Origin: JAILLW01 sp045629045
Lineage (GTDB): Bacteria; Bacillota; Clostridia; Lachnospirales; Lachnospiraceae
DNA length: 64,000 bases
NCBI GenBank assembly: GCA_045629045.1
Contig: JAZQQM010000001.1
Span: forward strand, 1 to 64,000
Direction: 5' to 3'
The notes beneath the pieces were generated by a model. The model had not been told where the DNA came from and did no database searches. It saw only the letters and a list, made by a program, of their open reading frames with translations. The stretch's first letter is position 1. Each line of letters opens with the position of its first letter. This document shows, piece by piece, positions 42,449-50,613 of this stretch. The position numbers were made by a program, and so were the translations under genes.

Positions 42449-43039
42449 TTATTCCTCTGTTCTTGATTCAACTACTTTATCAATGATACCAAAGTCAAGA
42501 GCTTCCTTAGCTGTTAACCAGTTATCTCTGTCAGTTGCCTCAAGCATTTCCTCGTATGACTTACCGCAATTATCAGCAAGTATCTTAGTTAATTTTTCTT
42601 TGGTACGAGCCATATGCTTAGCAGCAATCTCGATCTCGGATGCCTGTCCCTGTGCACCGCCCAAAGGCTGGTGAATCATGATTTCGGCATTGGGAAGAGC
42701 CATACGCTTGCCCTTAGCACCGCCCGAAAGGAGGAATGCACCCATAGAGGCTGCCATACCCATACAATATGTGCATACATCGCACTTGATGTACTGCATT
42801 GTATCGTAAATAGCCATACCTGCAGTTACAGAACCGCCCGGTGAGTTGATATAAAAATATATATCCTTGTCCGGATCTTCTGCTTCCAAAAATAATAACT
42901 GTGCAACAATGATAGATGCCGACACATCTGTCACTTCTTCACCGAGGAAAATAATTCTTTCTTTTAATAGTCTTGAAAAGATATCATAAAAACGTTCGCC
43001 TTTACTGTTCGTTTCTATGACGTTAGGTATTAAACTCAT
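42449..43039 (-). CDS. clpP: ATP-dependent Clp protease proteolytic subunit
   Basis: A serine peptidase assembling as a tetradecamer. The 196 residues include FYINSPGGSVTAGMAIYDTM, the nucleophile in GMAASMGAFLL, the catalytic His in MIHQPLGGAQGQASEIEI and the catalytic Asp region DRDNW. AGAGG precedes the ATG. The order tig-clpP-clpX-engB is a classic conserved block. Confidence 0.97.
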   Translation of the reverse strand: MSLIPNVIETNSKGERFYDIFSRLLKERIIFLGEEVTDVSASIIVAQLLFLEAEDPDKDIYFYINSPGGSVTAGMAIYDTMQYIKCDVCTYCMGMAASMGAFLLSGGAKGKRMALPNAEIMIHQPLGGAQGQASEIEIAAKHMARTKEKLTKILADNCGKSYEEMLEATDRDNWLTAKEALDFGIIDKVVESRTEE

Positions 43040-43054
43040 AATTTCAAACCTCTT

Positions 43055-44341
43055 TTACTTTTCTTTTGCGTTTTCTACAGCAAACTCGGCAGCCTTACGA
43101 ACCGCAATATCCTTTTTGATTTCAACCAATGACTTCTCGGGAAGCATTTCCTTAACTTTTTCGATTTCCATCTGGTATGCTTCAGCCATTGCCTTAAGTT
43201 CTTCTTCAACATCAGCATCGGTAGCTTCGATATTTTCTACCTTTGCAATTTCTTCAAGCACAAGGCGAGACTTAATTCTCTGCTCAGCCTGAGGACGAAC
43301 GGATTCAAAAAGCTTATCGCGTGTAGCACCTGTGAACTGACAATACTGTTCCATTGAAAGACCCTGCATTGACATTCTCTGAGCGAACTCGTCAAGCATC
43401 TGGTTCTGCTGTGTTGTAATCATTGCCTCGGGAATCTCCATCTTAGCTTCCTTAACGATAGCTTCAATTACGTTAGCTTCCTTTTCATCCTTAGCTTCCT
43501 TAGCCTTGGACTCTGCAAGATTCTTCTTAATATCTTCCTTAAACTCTGCAAGAGTATCAAACTCTGATACTTCGGATGCGAACTCATCATCAAGTTCGGG
43601 AAGTTCCTTTTCTTTGATTTCCTTAATTGTACACTTAAATACCGCATCCTTTGAAGCAAGTTCTGCTGCCTGATAATCCTCAGGGAAAGTAACCTTAACT
43701 TCAACTTCTTTATCAATTTCGGCACCGATAAGCTGCTCTTCAAATCCGGGGATGAAAGCACCGGAACCGATTGTAAGAGGATAATTCTCACCCTTGCCGC
43801 CTTCAAATGCAACGCCGTCAACGAAGCCCTCGAAATCAAGAACAGTCATATCACCGTCCTTAACAGCTCTGTCTGTAACTGTAATATTACGGGCATTGTT
43901 CTCTCTTTCCTTCTGAAGTGCCTTTTCAACATCCTCATCGGTAACTTCTGTTTCTACCTTGGGAACTGTAACTCCCTTGTACTTACCAAGCTCAACAGGA
44001 GGCTTAAGAGCAACAGTTGCAGTAAATACAAAAGGCTCACCCTTCTTAATTGTAACAATATCAATCTCAGGCTGTGAAACCACATCCTCACCGCATTCAT
44101 CAACTGCTTTATCATAAGCATCCGGAATCATTGCGTTAATTGCATCATCGTAGAAAACCTCGGGACCATACATTTTTTCAATCATGGCACGAGGAGCCTT
44201 ACCCTTACGGAATCCGGGAAGGGAAATCTTACCCTTCTGCTTCTGGAATGCCTTTTCTAAAGCTTTCTCTACTTCAGCTGCTTCAACCTCAATGGTTAAC
44301 TTAGCCATATTATTTTCTAATTTTTCTACCTTTACACTCAC
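43055..44341 (-). CDS. tig: Trigger factor (ribosome-bound chaperone, prolyl isomerase)
   Basis: A 428-residue chaperone at the peptide exit tunnel. The N-terminal ribosome-binding domain has the tail-loop signature LPGFRKGKAPRAMIEK near 39. A PPIase FKBP domain occupies about 150-240 (GDMTVLDFEGFVDGVAFEGGKGENYPL). The C-terminal helical arms follow. The start is GTG at 44341 with AAAGGAGGG upstream. It is followed by clpP 15 bases on. Confidence 0.97.
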   Translation of the reverse strand: MSVKVEKLENNMAKLTIEVEAAEVEKALEKAFQKQKGKISLPGFRKGKAPRAMIEKMYGPEVFYDDAINAMIPDAYDKAVDECGEDVVSQPEIDIVTIKKGEPFVFTATVALKPPVELGKYKGVTVPKVETEVTDEDVEKALQKERENNARNITVTDRAVKDGDMTVLDFEGFVDGVAFEGGKGENYPLTIGSGAFIPGFEEQLIGAEIDKEVEVKVTFPEDYQAAELASKDAVFKCTIKEIKEKELPELDDEFASEVSEFDTLAEFKEDIKKNLAESKAKEAKDEKEANVIEAIVKEAKMEIPEAMITTQQNQMLDEFAQRMSMQGLSMEQYCQFTGATRDKLFESVRPQAEQRIKSRLVLEEIAKVENIEATDADVEEELKAMAEAYQMEIEKVKEMLPEKSLVEIKKDIAVRKAAEFAVENAKEK

Positions 44342-44383
44342 GTAAAGACCCTCCTTTAATTAAAGTAAATATTTATTATTTAT

Positions 44384-44887
44384 TTAGAAACTCCGAAGTC
44401 TGGCACTTAATCCAGCATCCAGTTTATCTATATTAATAATCTTAAGGAAATAAGAATATTCCGGAGAAACATATACACTTACACGATCTCCAACCTTATG
44501 GCCCAGCAAAGCCTTACCTATGGGAGACTCAATCGTAATAAGATTATTAAGGGAGTCACCTCTCATGGTGGAAACTATTGTATATTTTTCTTCCTCGTTA
44601 TCTTCTTCAAACAACACCGTAACCGTATCGTTGATTCCAATCTCATCATCTGCGGAAGAATCATCGATTACCTCGGCAGTCTTAATCATTCTCTCCAGGA
44701 ATCTTATTCTGGACTCATTGGCATTCTTTTCTTTTTTTGCGGCATAATACTCGAAGTTCTCGGATAAATCACCGTGAGCTCTTGCCTCTTTGACTGCCTC
44801 GAGAAGCTTAGGTCTTATAACAACCTTACGGTTCTCTATTTCGGCCTGCATATCTTCTATATCTTTTTGGGTAAGCTGATTATACAT
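44384..44887 (-). CDS. greA: GreA/GreB-family transcript cleavage factor
   Basis: Rescues backtracked RNA polymerase. The 167 residues contain an N-terminal coiled coil with the acidic tip GDLSENFEYYAAKKEKN (family usually GDLSENAEY) and the C-terminal FKBP-like domain (TIESPIGKALLGHKVGD). CAGGAG precedes the ATG. It lies 3 bases after the TPR gene. Assignment to GreA over a paralogue rests on length and neighbourhood. Confidence 0.92.
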   Translation of the reverse strand: MYNQLTQKDIEDMQAEIENRKVVIRPKLLEAVKEARAHGDLSENFEYYAAKKEKNANESRIRFLERMIKTAEVIDDSSADDEIGINDTVTVLFEEDNEEEKYTIVSTMRGDSLNNLITIESPIGKALLGHKVGDRVSVYVSPEYSYFLKIINIDKLDAGLSARLRSF

Positions 44888-44890
44888 CTG

Positions 44891-46306
44891 TTACTCCTGA
44901 TTATTGATTTCGGCAAGGTATGTTTCAGCCTTGTTGGCACGTTCCGTTCCGGGGAAATTATCAATAACCTCGGCATATATTTCTTTTGCCTTATCCTCCA
45001 TACCTGCGCGTCTGTATGAATTTCCCAAATAGAACAATGCTTCCCCGTTGGCAGGGTCATAATTGCACACGCGTTCAAGATTGGGAATTGCTTCCTCATA
45101 GTTCTCGTTCTTGTAGCTGCCGTAGCCCAAATCATAATAGTAGGTTGCCAATGAAGGTCCTGCCAGACTTACGAGTTTGTTGTACAGTGCCACATAAGAA
45201 GGTGACTTCGGATCCTCCTCCATACCTTCGGGAGTCTCTGTCATCTCAAGGGATGCTGCCACCGAAGCTATATCCTCCGGATTTGAAAGATATGAGTTAA
45301 CAGCTTCCATCAAAGCATCCGTAGAACGAAGAGCGCCGTCGGAACCTGCATACGAAGCTACGTCGGAACCGAGCTTTTCATTTTCGGACTGAAGCTTGTT
45401 AATCTGTAATTCCAGTTCATCAATTGTTGCTGTCTTGGCATCCGAAGCTTCCGAAATAACCCGAAGTTCATCATTAATGTCAGCCTTGGCCGCCTGAATT
45501 CTTCCGGGTAAAATAAGGAAGAAAGTAATTGCAATACCTATGGCTATACCCAAAGCAAGATTAATCAAAATAGAAGCTGCTCTGGATTCAGACTTATTTA
45601 CAGGCTGAATGATTGTCTCGTTACCTGACTGGTAAACGCGAACATCATCCTTAACCTTATGTTTTTCTTTGGTATGGGTACCCTCGACAGGAGCCGTCAT
45701 TTCCTGAACTTCCTGCATATATCTTAAGGTAGTTGTATTCTTGGTATCTATAGCGGAACACTTTTCAAGTTCACGTTCAGCCTTTTCCCATTCTTCGTCC
45801 TTAATATAGATCAAAGCCAGAAGTTGATGCGCTCTTAGATACTTAGGAGCTACCGAAAGGACTTTTTTGAGCTGAATCTTGGCATAATCAAGACTGTCCT
45901 GATAGCACAAAAGAAGCGACTGATTATATTTGCGAAGATTCTGATTCATAGCATCGAACTTTGACGGATTCTCCTGCATCATATCAATATAGTCAGCTGC
46001 AATATTCTTGGTGTCTCTTATATTTTTGCTGATGACCCACTGTCCCAAGGCCTCAACAACTTCACCGATTTCATAGTAAACAAGGCCCAGTAAATTACGG
46101 GCATCAACATTATTCTTATTTAGTTTTACACTCTGCTTCAAACTTACAATAGCGCCCTGCAGGTCACGAACTTCTGCCTTTGCAAGCGCATCGTTATAAT
46201 AACGGTTAGATAAGGAAAGTATTTTTTTGTACATTCCCACATCGGCACCGCAGCCTGTACAGAAATCTTTTTCAGACAGAGTGCATCCACAGCGATAACA
46301 AATCAT
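44891..46306 (-). CDS. TPR-repeat membrane protein with N-terminal zinc ribbon
   Basis: The 471 residues start with a CxxC..CxxC ribbon (MICYRCGCTLSEKDFCTGCGADVG), then cytoplasmic TPR repeats (about 28-200), one membrane span (ILINLALGIAIGIAITFFLILPG, about 247-269), a coiled coil (IDELELQINKLQSENEKLG) and a second set of TPRs outside (SYKNENYEEAIPNLERV; EALFYLGNSYRRAGMEDKAKEIYAEVI). The GGGGAG ribosome site lies in the upstream small ORF. Scaffold function is likely; partner unknown. Confidence 0.85.
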   Translation of the reverse strand: MICYRCGCTLSEKDFCTGCGADVGMYKKILSLSNRYYNDALAKAEVRDLQGAIVSLKQSVKLNKNNVDARNLLGLVYYEIGEVVEALGQWVISKNIRDTKNIAADYIDMMQENPSKFDAMNQNLRKYNQSLLLCYQDSLDYAKIQLKKVLSVAPKYLRAHQLLALIYIKDEEWEKAERELEKCSAIDTKNTTTLRYMQEVQEMTAPVEGTHTKEKHKVKDDVRVYQSGNETIIQPVNKSESRAASILINLALGIAIGIAITFFLILPGRIQAAKADINDELRVISEASDAKTATIDELELQINKLQSENEKLGSDVASYAGSDGALRSTDALMEAVNSYLSNPEDIASVAASLEMTETPEGMEEDPKSPSYVALYNKLVSLAGPSLATYYYDLGYGSYKNENYEEAIPNLERVCNYDPANGEALFYLGNSYRRAGMEDKAKEIYAEVIDNFPGTERANKAETYLAEINNQE

Positions 46307-46308
46307 TG

Positions 46309-46464
46309 TTACTTATTCTCCCCTGCCTTTTTGGATGTAGTTTCCAATACCTGTATTAATGCATCAGCAATATCGGTTAAATCCTGTGAGAAAATAGCCT
46401 CCTCAGCTTCTTCAACCTCTATGCTTGGATGAAATTTCTTAAGTTCTTCCTCAAAATCAAGCAT
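46309..46464 (-). CDS. 51-residue acidic small protein between folC and the TPR gene
   Basis: ATG at 46464 with GAGGGATTAATT upstream; stop TAA 2 bases before the TPR gene start. The product is MLDFEEELKKFHPSIEVEEA... ending ...KKAGENK: acidic and helical, with a middle helix DLTDIADALIQVLE. No signal or span. The good ribosome site, the exact packing between folC (12 bases) and the TPR gene (2 bases), and its carrying of the downstream ribosome site support a real gene. Function unknown; it may assist the TPR protein. Confidence 0.75.
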   Translation of the reverse strand: MLDFEEELKKFHPSIEVEEAEEAIFSQDLTDIADALIQVLETTSKKAGENK

Positions 46465-46476
46465 AATTAATCCCTC

Positions 46477-47781
46477 TTATCCTAATGTGGCCTTAATCCG
46501 GCCTACCAAATATAACGAACCTGCTATATACAGGATGTCCCCCGGCTTCTTGTCCTCTAAGGCCTGTTCATAAGCATCATCGACCCCGTCAAAAAAGCGT
46601 GCATCGATATCATACTTGCCAAAGACATCCTTTAATGTGCCAAGATCGGTCTTCCTGTCCGAATCAAGGGGGGCCGTATACACCCTGTCAAAGAGCTTTG
46701 AACCTACGATAAGATCTATCATCTTCGTATATTCTTTGTCCTTAACCACACTAAACAACAATAAACGATGTTGATTTCCACCGTTTAAATATGACGATTC
46801 ATCATCAAAAATATGTGACTTAACAGATGCCAAAAATGCCTGAATGCCATCCACATTATGGGCACCATCCAAATAAACCTCAGGGAGTATTTCTTCCATG
46901 CGTCCGGGCCAGAAAGCCTTAAGTAAAGAGCTTTGAACAATTTCCTGTGAAAACTTCTCATTTTCAAGACAAAATGCAGCCATAACAGCAAGGGATGCAT
47001 TCATCACCTGATAGGTTGCGGCGGTTTTAAGTCGCAAACCACCTAATCTATAATACCTACATCCTATGGAAAAATCAATGATTTGTTTGTTTTGTAATAG
47101 AATTTTAATATTTTCGGCGGATATGGGATAACAGGTGCTATTTCTTTCCTTTACCACCCTTGAAATCACATCAAAGGCTATATCTTCGCTATCATACACA
47201 ACCGTAGGCACATCCTTTGCTATAATACCGGCCTTTTCGTATGCAATCGCGTCAAGAGTATCTCCAAGATACTCCATATGGTCCATTCCGATTTTCGTTA
47301 TTATTGATAAGTCTTTTCGGATAATACAGTTAGTGGCATCAAGTCTTCCCCCAAGGCCTGTTTCAAGTACAATATAGTCTACCTTCCGCTTGGCAAAATA
47401 ATCCATGGCCATAAGGAATAAAAACTCAAAAAAAGAAGGATGTGCAACGCTCCCTTCTTCCTTTAATATTCTCTTGATATCTTCAAAGCACTCTACGAAA
47501 TCTTCATTTGAAATTTCTTCATTATTTACCTTTATGCGCTCATTCATTCTAACAAGATGCGGGGAAGTGAACATTCCCACCTTAAATCCCATTTCCTGAA
47601 GAATGGTACACAAATACAAGGTTGTAGATCCCTTTCCGTTAGTGCCTGCTATATGAACCACCCGGGATGAGCCCTCGTTATAAACATGTTCAAGAAGCAC
47701 ATGAGTATCATTGAGTGTATTCTTACCGGCGAACTTCGGAATATCCAATATGTAATTGCAGCAATCCGTATATCTGTCCAT
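46477..47781 (-). CDS. folC: Folylpolyglutamate synthase / dihydrofolate synthase
   Basis: Adds glutamate to folates, feeding the formyl-THF used by PurN. Counted from the ATG at 47781 the protein has 434 residues: YILDIPKF, P-loop HIAGTNGKGSTT, SPHLVRMNERIKV, VLETGLGGRLDATN, TKIGMDHMEYLG and LDGAHNVDGI. The frame extends to a TTG at 47835 inside mgtE. The ATG is preferred because family members start close to it, although the GGGAG site is 18 bases away and eight T residues precede the ATG. Confidence 0.93.
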   Translation of the reverse strand: MDRYTDCCNYILDIPKFAGKNTLNDTHVLLEHVYNEGSSRVVHIAGTNGKGSTTLYLCTILQEMGFKVGMFTSPHLVRMNERIKVNNEEISNEDFVECFEDIKRILKEEGSVAHPSFFEFLFLMAMDYFAKRKVDYIVLETGLGGRLDATNCIIRKDLSIITKIGMDHMEYLGDTLDAIAYEKAGIIAKDVPTVVYDSEDIAFDVISRVVKERNSTCYPISAENIKILLQNKQIIDFSIGCRYYRLGGLRLKTAATYQVMNASLAVMAAFCLENEKFSQEIVQSSLLKAFWPGRMEEILPEVYLDGAHNVDGIQAFLASVKSHIFDDESSYLNGGNQHRLLLFSVVKDKEYTKMIDLIVGSKLFDRVYTAPLDSDRKTDLGTLKDVFGKYDIDARFFDGVDDAYEQALEDKKPGDILYIAGSLYLVGRIKATLG

Positions 47782-47794
47782 CAAAAAAAATACA

Positions 47795-49150
47795 TTATAC
47801 TCCCAAAATATGAGAAGATATCTGGAAATAAACAATCAACGAAATCACATCAACTATGGTCGTAATAAACGGCGATGCCATTACTGCCGGGTCAAATCCC
47901 AATCTTTTTGCCAGAATCGGAAGTGAACAGCCGATTAATTTAGCAAACATAACTGCACATATTAAAGTAAGGCAAACCACAATTGCAACCGGAATTGCTA
48001 TTTTGTCCCACAAAAGCAGTTTAACGAAATTGGCAGCGGCCAGGGTCATACCGCAGCAAAAAGCTACTCTTATTTCTTTCCAGATAACCTTTAAGGTATC
48101 TTTGTACTCTATTTCACCCAGCGAAAGTCCGCGAATAATCGTAACCGAAGCCTGTCCGCCCGCATTACCGCCGGTATCCATAAGCATGGGAATATATGCT
48201 ACCAAAATTGCCATCTTGGCCAGGGAATCTTCAAAAGAAGTAATAATACTTCCCGTAAAAGTTGCCGAAACCATAAGTAAAAGAAGCCATGGCATTCTTT
48301 GCTTCCAGGTTTCCCAAATGGAGGTACGAAGATACGGCTTATCGGAAGGAATAATAGCAGCCATCTTTTCCATATCCTCTGTAGCCTCTTCCTGCATGAT
48401 GTCCACTACATCATCGACAGTTACAATACCAACCAGTCTTTCTTCATTATCTACAACCGGCATTGCAATAAAGTCGTACTTCTGGAACTGACGGGCAACC
48501 TCTTCTTGGTCCATCAAGGTATGCAAATATATAACATTCTCATGCATTATCTCTCCGATAACAGCATCAGGCTGAGAAATAAGCAGATATCTTAAAGCAA
48601 CCGTGCCAAGCAGTTTTCTGTTGGCATCCGTAACATAGCAAATATTAATTGTCTCGGAATCAACACCTCTTTGACGGATTCTCGCTATCGCATCCTCAAC
48701 AGTCATGTTTTCCTTAAGGTCCACATACTCCACAGTCATGATAGAACCTGCGGAATCCTCCGGATATCTAAGCAGATGATTAATATCACGTCTTGTCTCT
48801 GCCGAAGCATTGGCAAGAAGCTTCTTAACAATATTTGCAGGCATTTCCTCAAGAAGGTCTGTTGCATCATCGGCCATCAGATTATCGATGATACTTGCAG
48901 CATCCTTTTCGGACATTCCTGTAATTATAAATTGCTGGGAATCGACTTCGAGATAAGAAAAGATATCAGCAGCCATATCCTTGGGCATGATTCGGAAAAC
49001 CTTCATCATTTCCGCTTCATCAAGCTCCTCCAGACAGGCAGCTATATCGGCGTCGTTCATATCGGCCATCTTTTGTCTTAATGAGGTATATTGTTTAGTT
49101 TCCAGAAGTTCCTTTATAATTTCAAGGTCATTCTTTTCTTTTTCTTCCAT
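47795..49150 (-). CDS. mgtE: Magnesium transporter MgtE
   Basis: A gated Mg2+ channel. The 451 residues show the N-domain (ADMNDADIAACLEELDEAEMMKVFRIMPKDMAADIFSYL), a CBS pair (RYPEDSAGSIMTVEYV; MPVVDNEERLVGIVTVDDVVDIMQEE), the connecting helix and five spans with the pore stretch YIPMLMDTGGNAGGQASVTIIRGL. GAAAGGAGG precedes the ATG. It is first in its directon. The leader is about 35 bases, too short for an M-box riboswitch. Confidence 0.96.
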   Translation of the reverse strand: MEEKEKNDLEIIKELLETKQYTSLRQKMADMNDADIAACLEELDEAEMMKVFRIMPKDMAADIFSYLEVDSQQFIITGMSEKDAASIIDNLMADDATDLLEEMPANIVKKLLANASAETRRDINHLLRYPEDSAGSIMTVEYVDLKENMTVEDAIARIRQRGVDSETINICYVTDANRKLLGTVALRYLLISQPDAVIGEIMHENVIYLHTLMDQEEVARQFQKYDFIAMPVVDNEERLVGIVTVDDVVDIMQEEATEDMEKMAAIIPSDKPYLRTSIWETWKQRMPWLLLLMVSATFTGSIITSFEDSLAKMAILVAYIPMLMDTGGNAGGQASVTIIRGLSLGEIEYKDTLKVIWKEIRVAFCCGMTLAAANFVKLLLWDKIAIPVAIVVCLTLICAVMFAKLIGCSLPILAKRLGFDPAVMASPFITTIVDVISLIVYFQISSHILGV

Positions 49151-49184
49151 GATATACCTCCTTTCAATATTACGCGCCTATTAA

Positions 49185-49213
49185 ATTAAACCCCGACAGA
49201 TAACAGTTGTCAA
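49185..49213 (-). promoter_or_regulatory. Promoter of the mgtE-folC-...-engB directon
   Basis: On the minus strand TTGACA (49208-49213), 17 bases, TTTAAT (49185-49190). It lies just after the stop of the C39-like gene. Confidence 0.75.
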
Positions 49214-49222
49214 GATTTTTGT

Positions 49223-49876
49223 CTATTTTATGTAAAGCATATGACCAAGGAGTCCTGCCGGCGTTTTTTTGCTGAATCTTACGAATTCGCCGTACTCAAT
49301 CATATATCTTTTGCCCCATGAGGATATCTCAAAATACATTTTACCCTCATCATCATATATACCGGTAACAACAACAAAATGACCGTAGGTTCTGCATAGC
49401 ACGGATTTGTTGTCGGGACTTAACAGTTCAAGTCCCCGATTGGCTCTATTCCTTCCGTATATCTTTGGAATACACAGGATAACCGGTATATCTTCGTCAA
49501 GCATCTTCTTGACTCTGGGATACAATTTCCTTAAGTTAAAAGTCCAAAACAAATGATACTTTAAACCATATCCTCCGAACAAACACAAAGCCCCCAGATA
49601 CATATGAATAAAACTCATTCCAAGCTTTGTGGAAAGATAAAGCATACGGGATGCTATCAAATTAAAGTAACTGCGATAATCCTCCTCCGATTCAAAAGCG
49701 GTATCCTTTTGAAGATAAGCAATCGTATCTGCCAGGGCTACCACTCCGCAGCCTCCCTGCACCTTTCCTTTGGCAAATAAAGACTTTTCGGTTTTAAAAA
49801 GATTCTGAGAGCCACCGTATTCACAGGCATCTTTAACAGTAATGTAATTGTTCTTCAGTCTTGCAATTAAATTCAT
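49223..49876 (-). CDS. C39/papain-like cysteine peptidase-fold protein, cytoplasmic
   Basis: The 217-residue protein carries a plausible cysteine-peptidase triad: GGCGVVALADT (Cys 43), TYGHFVVVTGIYDD (His 166) and FEISSWGKRY near 187, in the order and spacing seen in C39-type domains. It has no signal peptide, no transporter domain and no GG-leader substrate nearby. The start overlaps the yigZ stop (ATGA), so the two are coupled. Protease activity is inferred from motifs only; a non-proteolytic member is possible. Confidence 0.72.
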   Translation of the reverse strand: MNLIARLKNNYITVKDACEYGGSQNLFKTEKSLFAKGKVQGGCGVVALADTIAYLQKDTAFESEEDYRSYFNLIASRMLYLSTKLGMSFIHMYLGALCLFGGYGLKYHLFWTFNLRKLYPRVKKMLDEDIPVILCIPKIYGRNRANRGLELLSPDNKSVLCRTYGHFVVVTGIYDDEGKMYFEISSWGKRYMIEYGEFVRFSKKTPAGLLGHMLYIK

Positions 49877-50517
49877 AATGGATAATATCCTGTTGTAAGT
49901 TTATTAATATCGGCAGTTCCCTTTGTCAGATTGGTAAGATCATCAATTGTTCTATCAACGTTTTCCGCTCTTGTTCTTAAAGTATATTTAACATTTTGCT
50001 GATAATCTTTATTAATAACCTTTATCTCATTATTTTCTATAAAATATTCCAAAGAATTGACATTCGAATAATCAATCGTAATCTCGATATCACCGCAATA
50101 AGTAACAGCAGCAATCATTCCATCCCTTACCGCATTATCAAGAGCATCCTTAACGGCACTTTGATAGGCCTTTACAAGTCCGCCGGTTCCCAGCAGCACT
50201 CCGCCGAAATATCTTGTTACGACACAGACTATATTAGTGATGTCCGCACCGGACAGTACCTCAAGCATAGGCTTACCTGCTGTACCGGAAGGTTCACCGT
50301 CATCCGACGAGCGTGTAAGTTCCCCGGCTGGTCCCAAAATCATTGCGGTACAGTTATGGCGTGCGTCATAGTGCTTCTTTCTAATTTTGTTAATAAAATC
50401 GTTTGCCTCTTCTTCCGTTTCGGCAGCATGAATATAACAAAGAAACTTTGATTTCTTTTCTTCGTAATAGCCTTCAACATCGCCCGTAATTATGTTGTAT
50501 CCCGTTTTAGTTGACAT
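49873..50517 (-). CDS. yigZ: YigZ/IMPACT family protein
   Basis: The 214 residues match the IMPACT family: KKSKFLCYIHAAETEEEAN, KKHYDARHNCTAMILG, RSSDDGEPSGTAGKPML, VVTRYFGGVLLGTGGLVKAYQSAV, then a ferredoxin-like C-domain. Eukaryotic IMPACT regulates Gcn2; the bacterial role is not settled. The ribosome site is weak. It is overlapped by the C39-like gene and sits behind the PBP terminator. Confidence 0.93.
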   Translation of the reverse strand: MSTKTGYNIITGDVEGYYEEKKSKFLCYIHAAETEEEANDFINKIRKKHYDARHNCTAMILGPAGELTRSSDDGEPSGTAGKPMLEVLSGADITNIVCVVTRYFGGVLLGTGGLVKAYQSAVKDALDNAVRDGMIAAVTYCGDIEITIDYSNVNSLEYFIENNEIKVINKDYQQNVKYTLRTRAENVDRTIDDLTNLTKGTADINKLTTGYYPL

Positions 50518-50554
50518 AATTAATTTACATAACTTTCTTGGTTATCTTTAGTCT

Positions 50555-50586
50555 TAAAAAGGCGGTTCTAAAAATCGAACCGCCTT
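50555..50586 (-). terminator. Terminator of the PBP1 gene
   Basis: On the minus strand AAGGCGGTTC pairs perfectly with GAACCGCCTT around an 8-base loop, followed by TTTAAGAC. It lies 28 bases after the PBP1 stop codon. Confidence 0.88.
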
Positions 50587-50613
50587 AAATCTTCAAGTTA
50601 AATCTGTTAAGAG

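Noticed and set aside
49151..49222. Possible M-box magnesium riboswitch before mgtE
   Set aside because: The promoter leaves only about 35 bases of leader, far less than the M-box needs.
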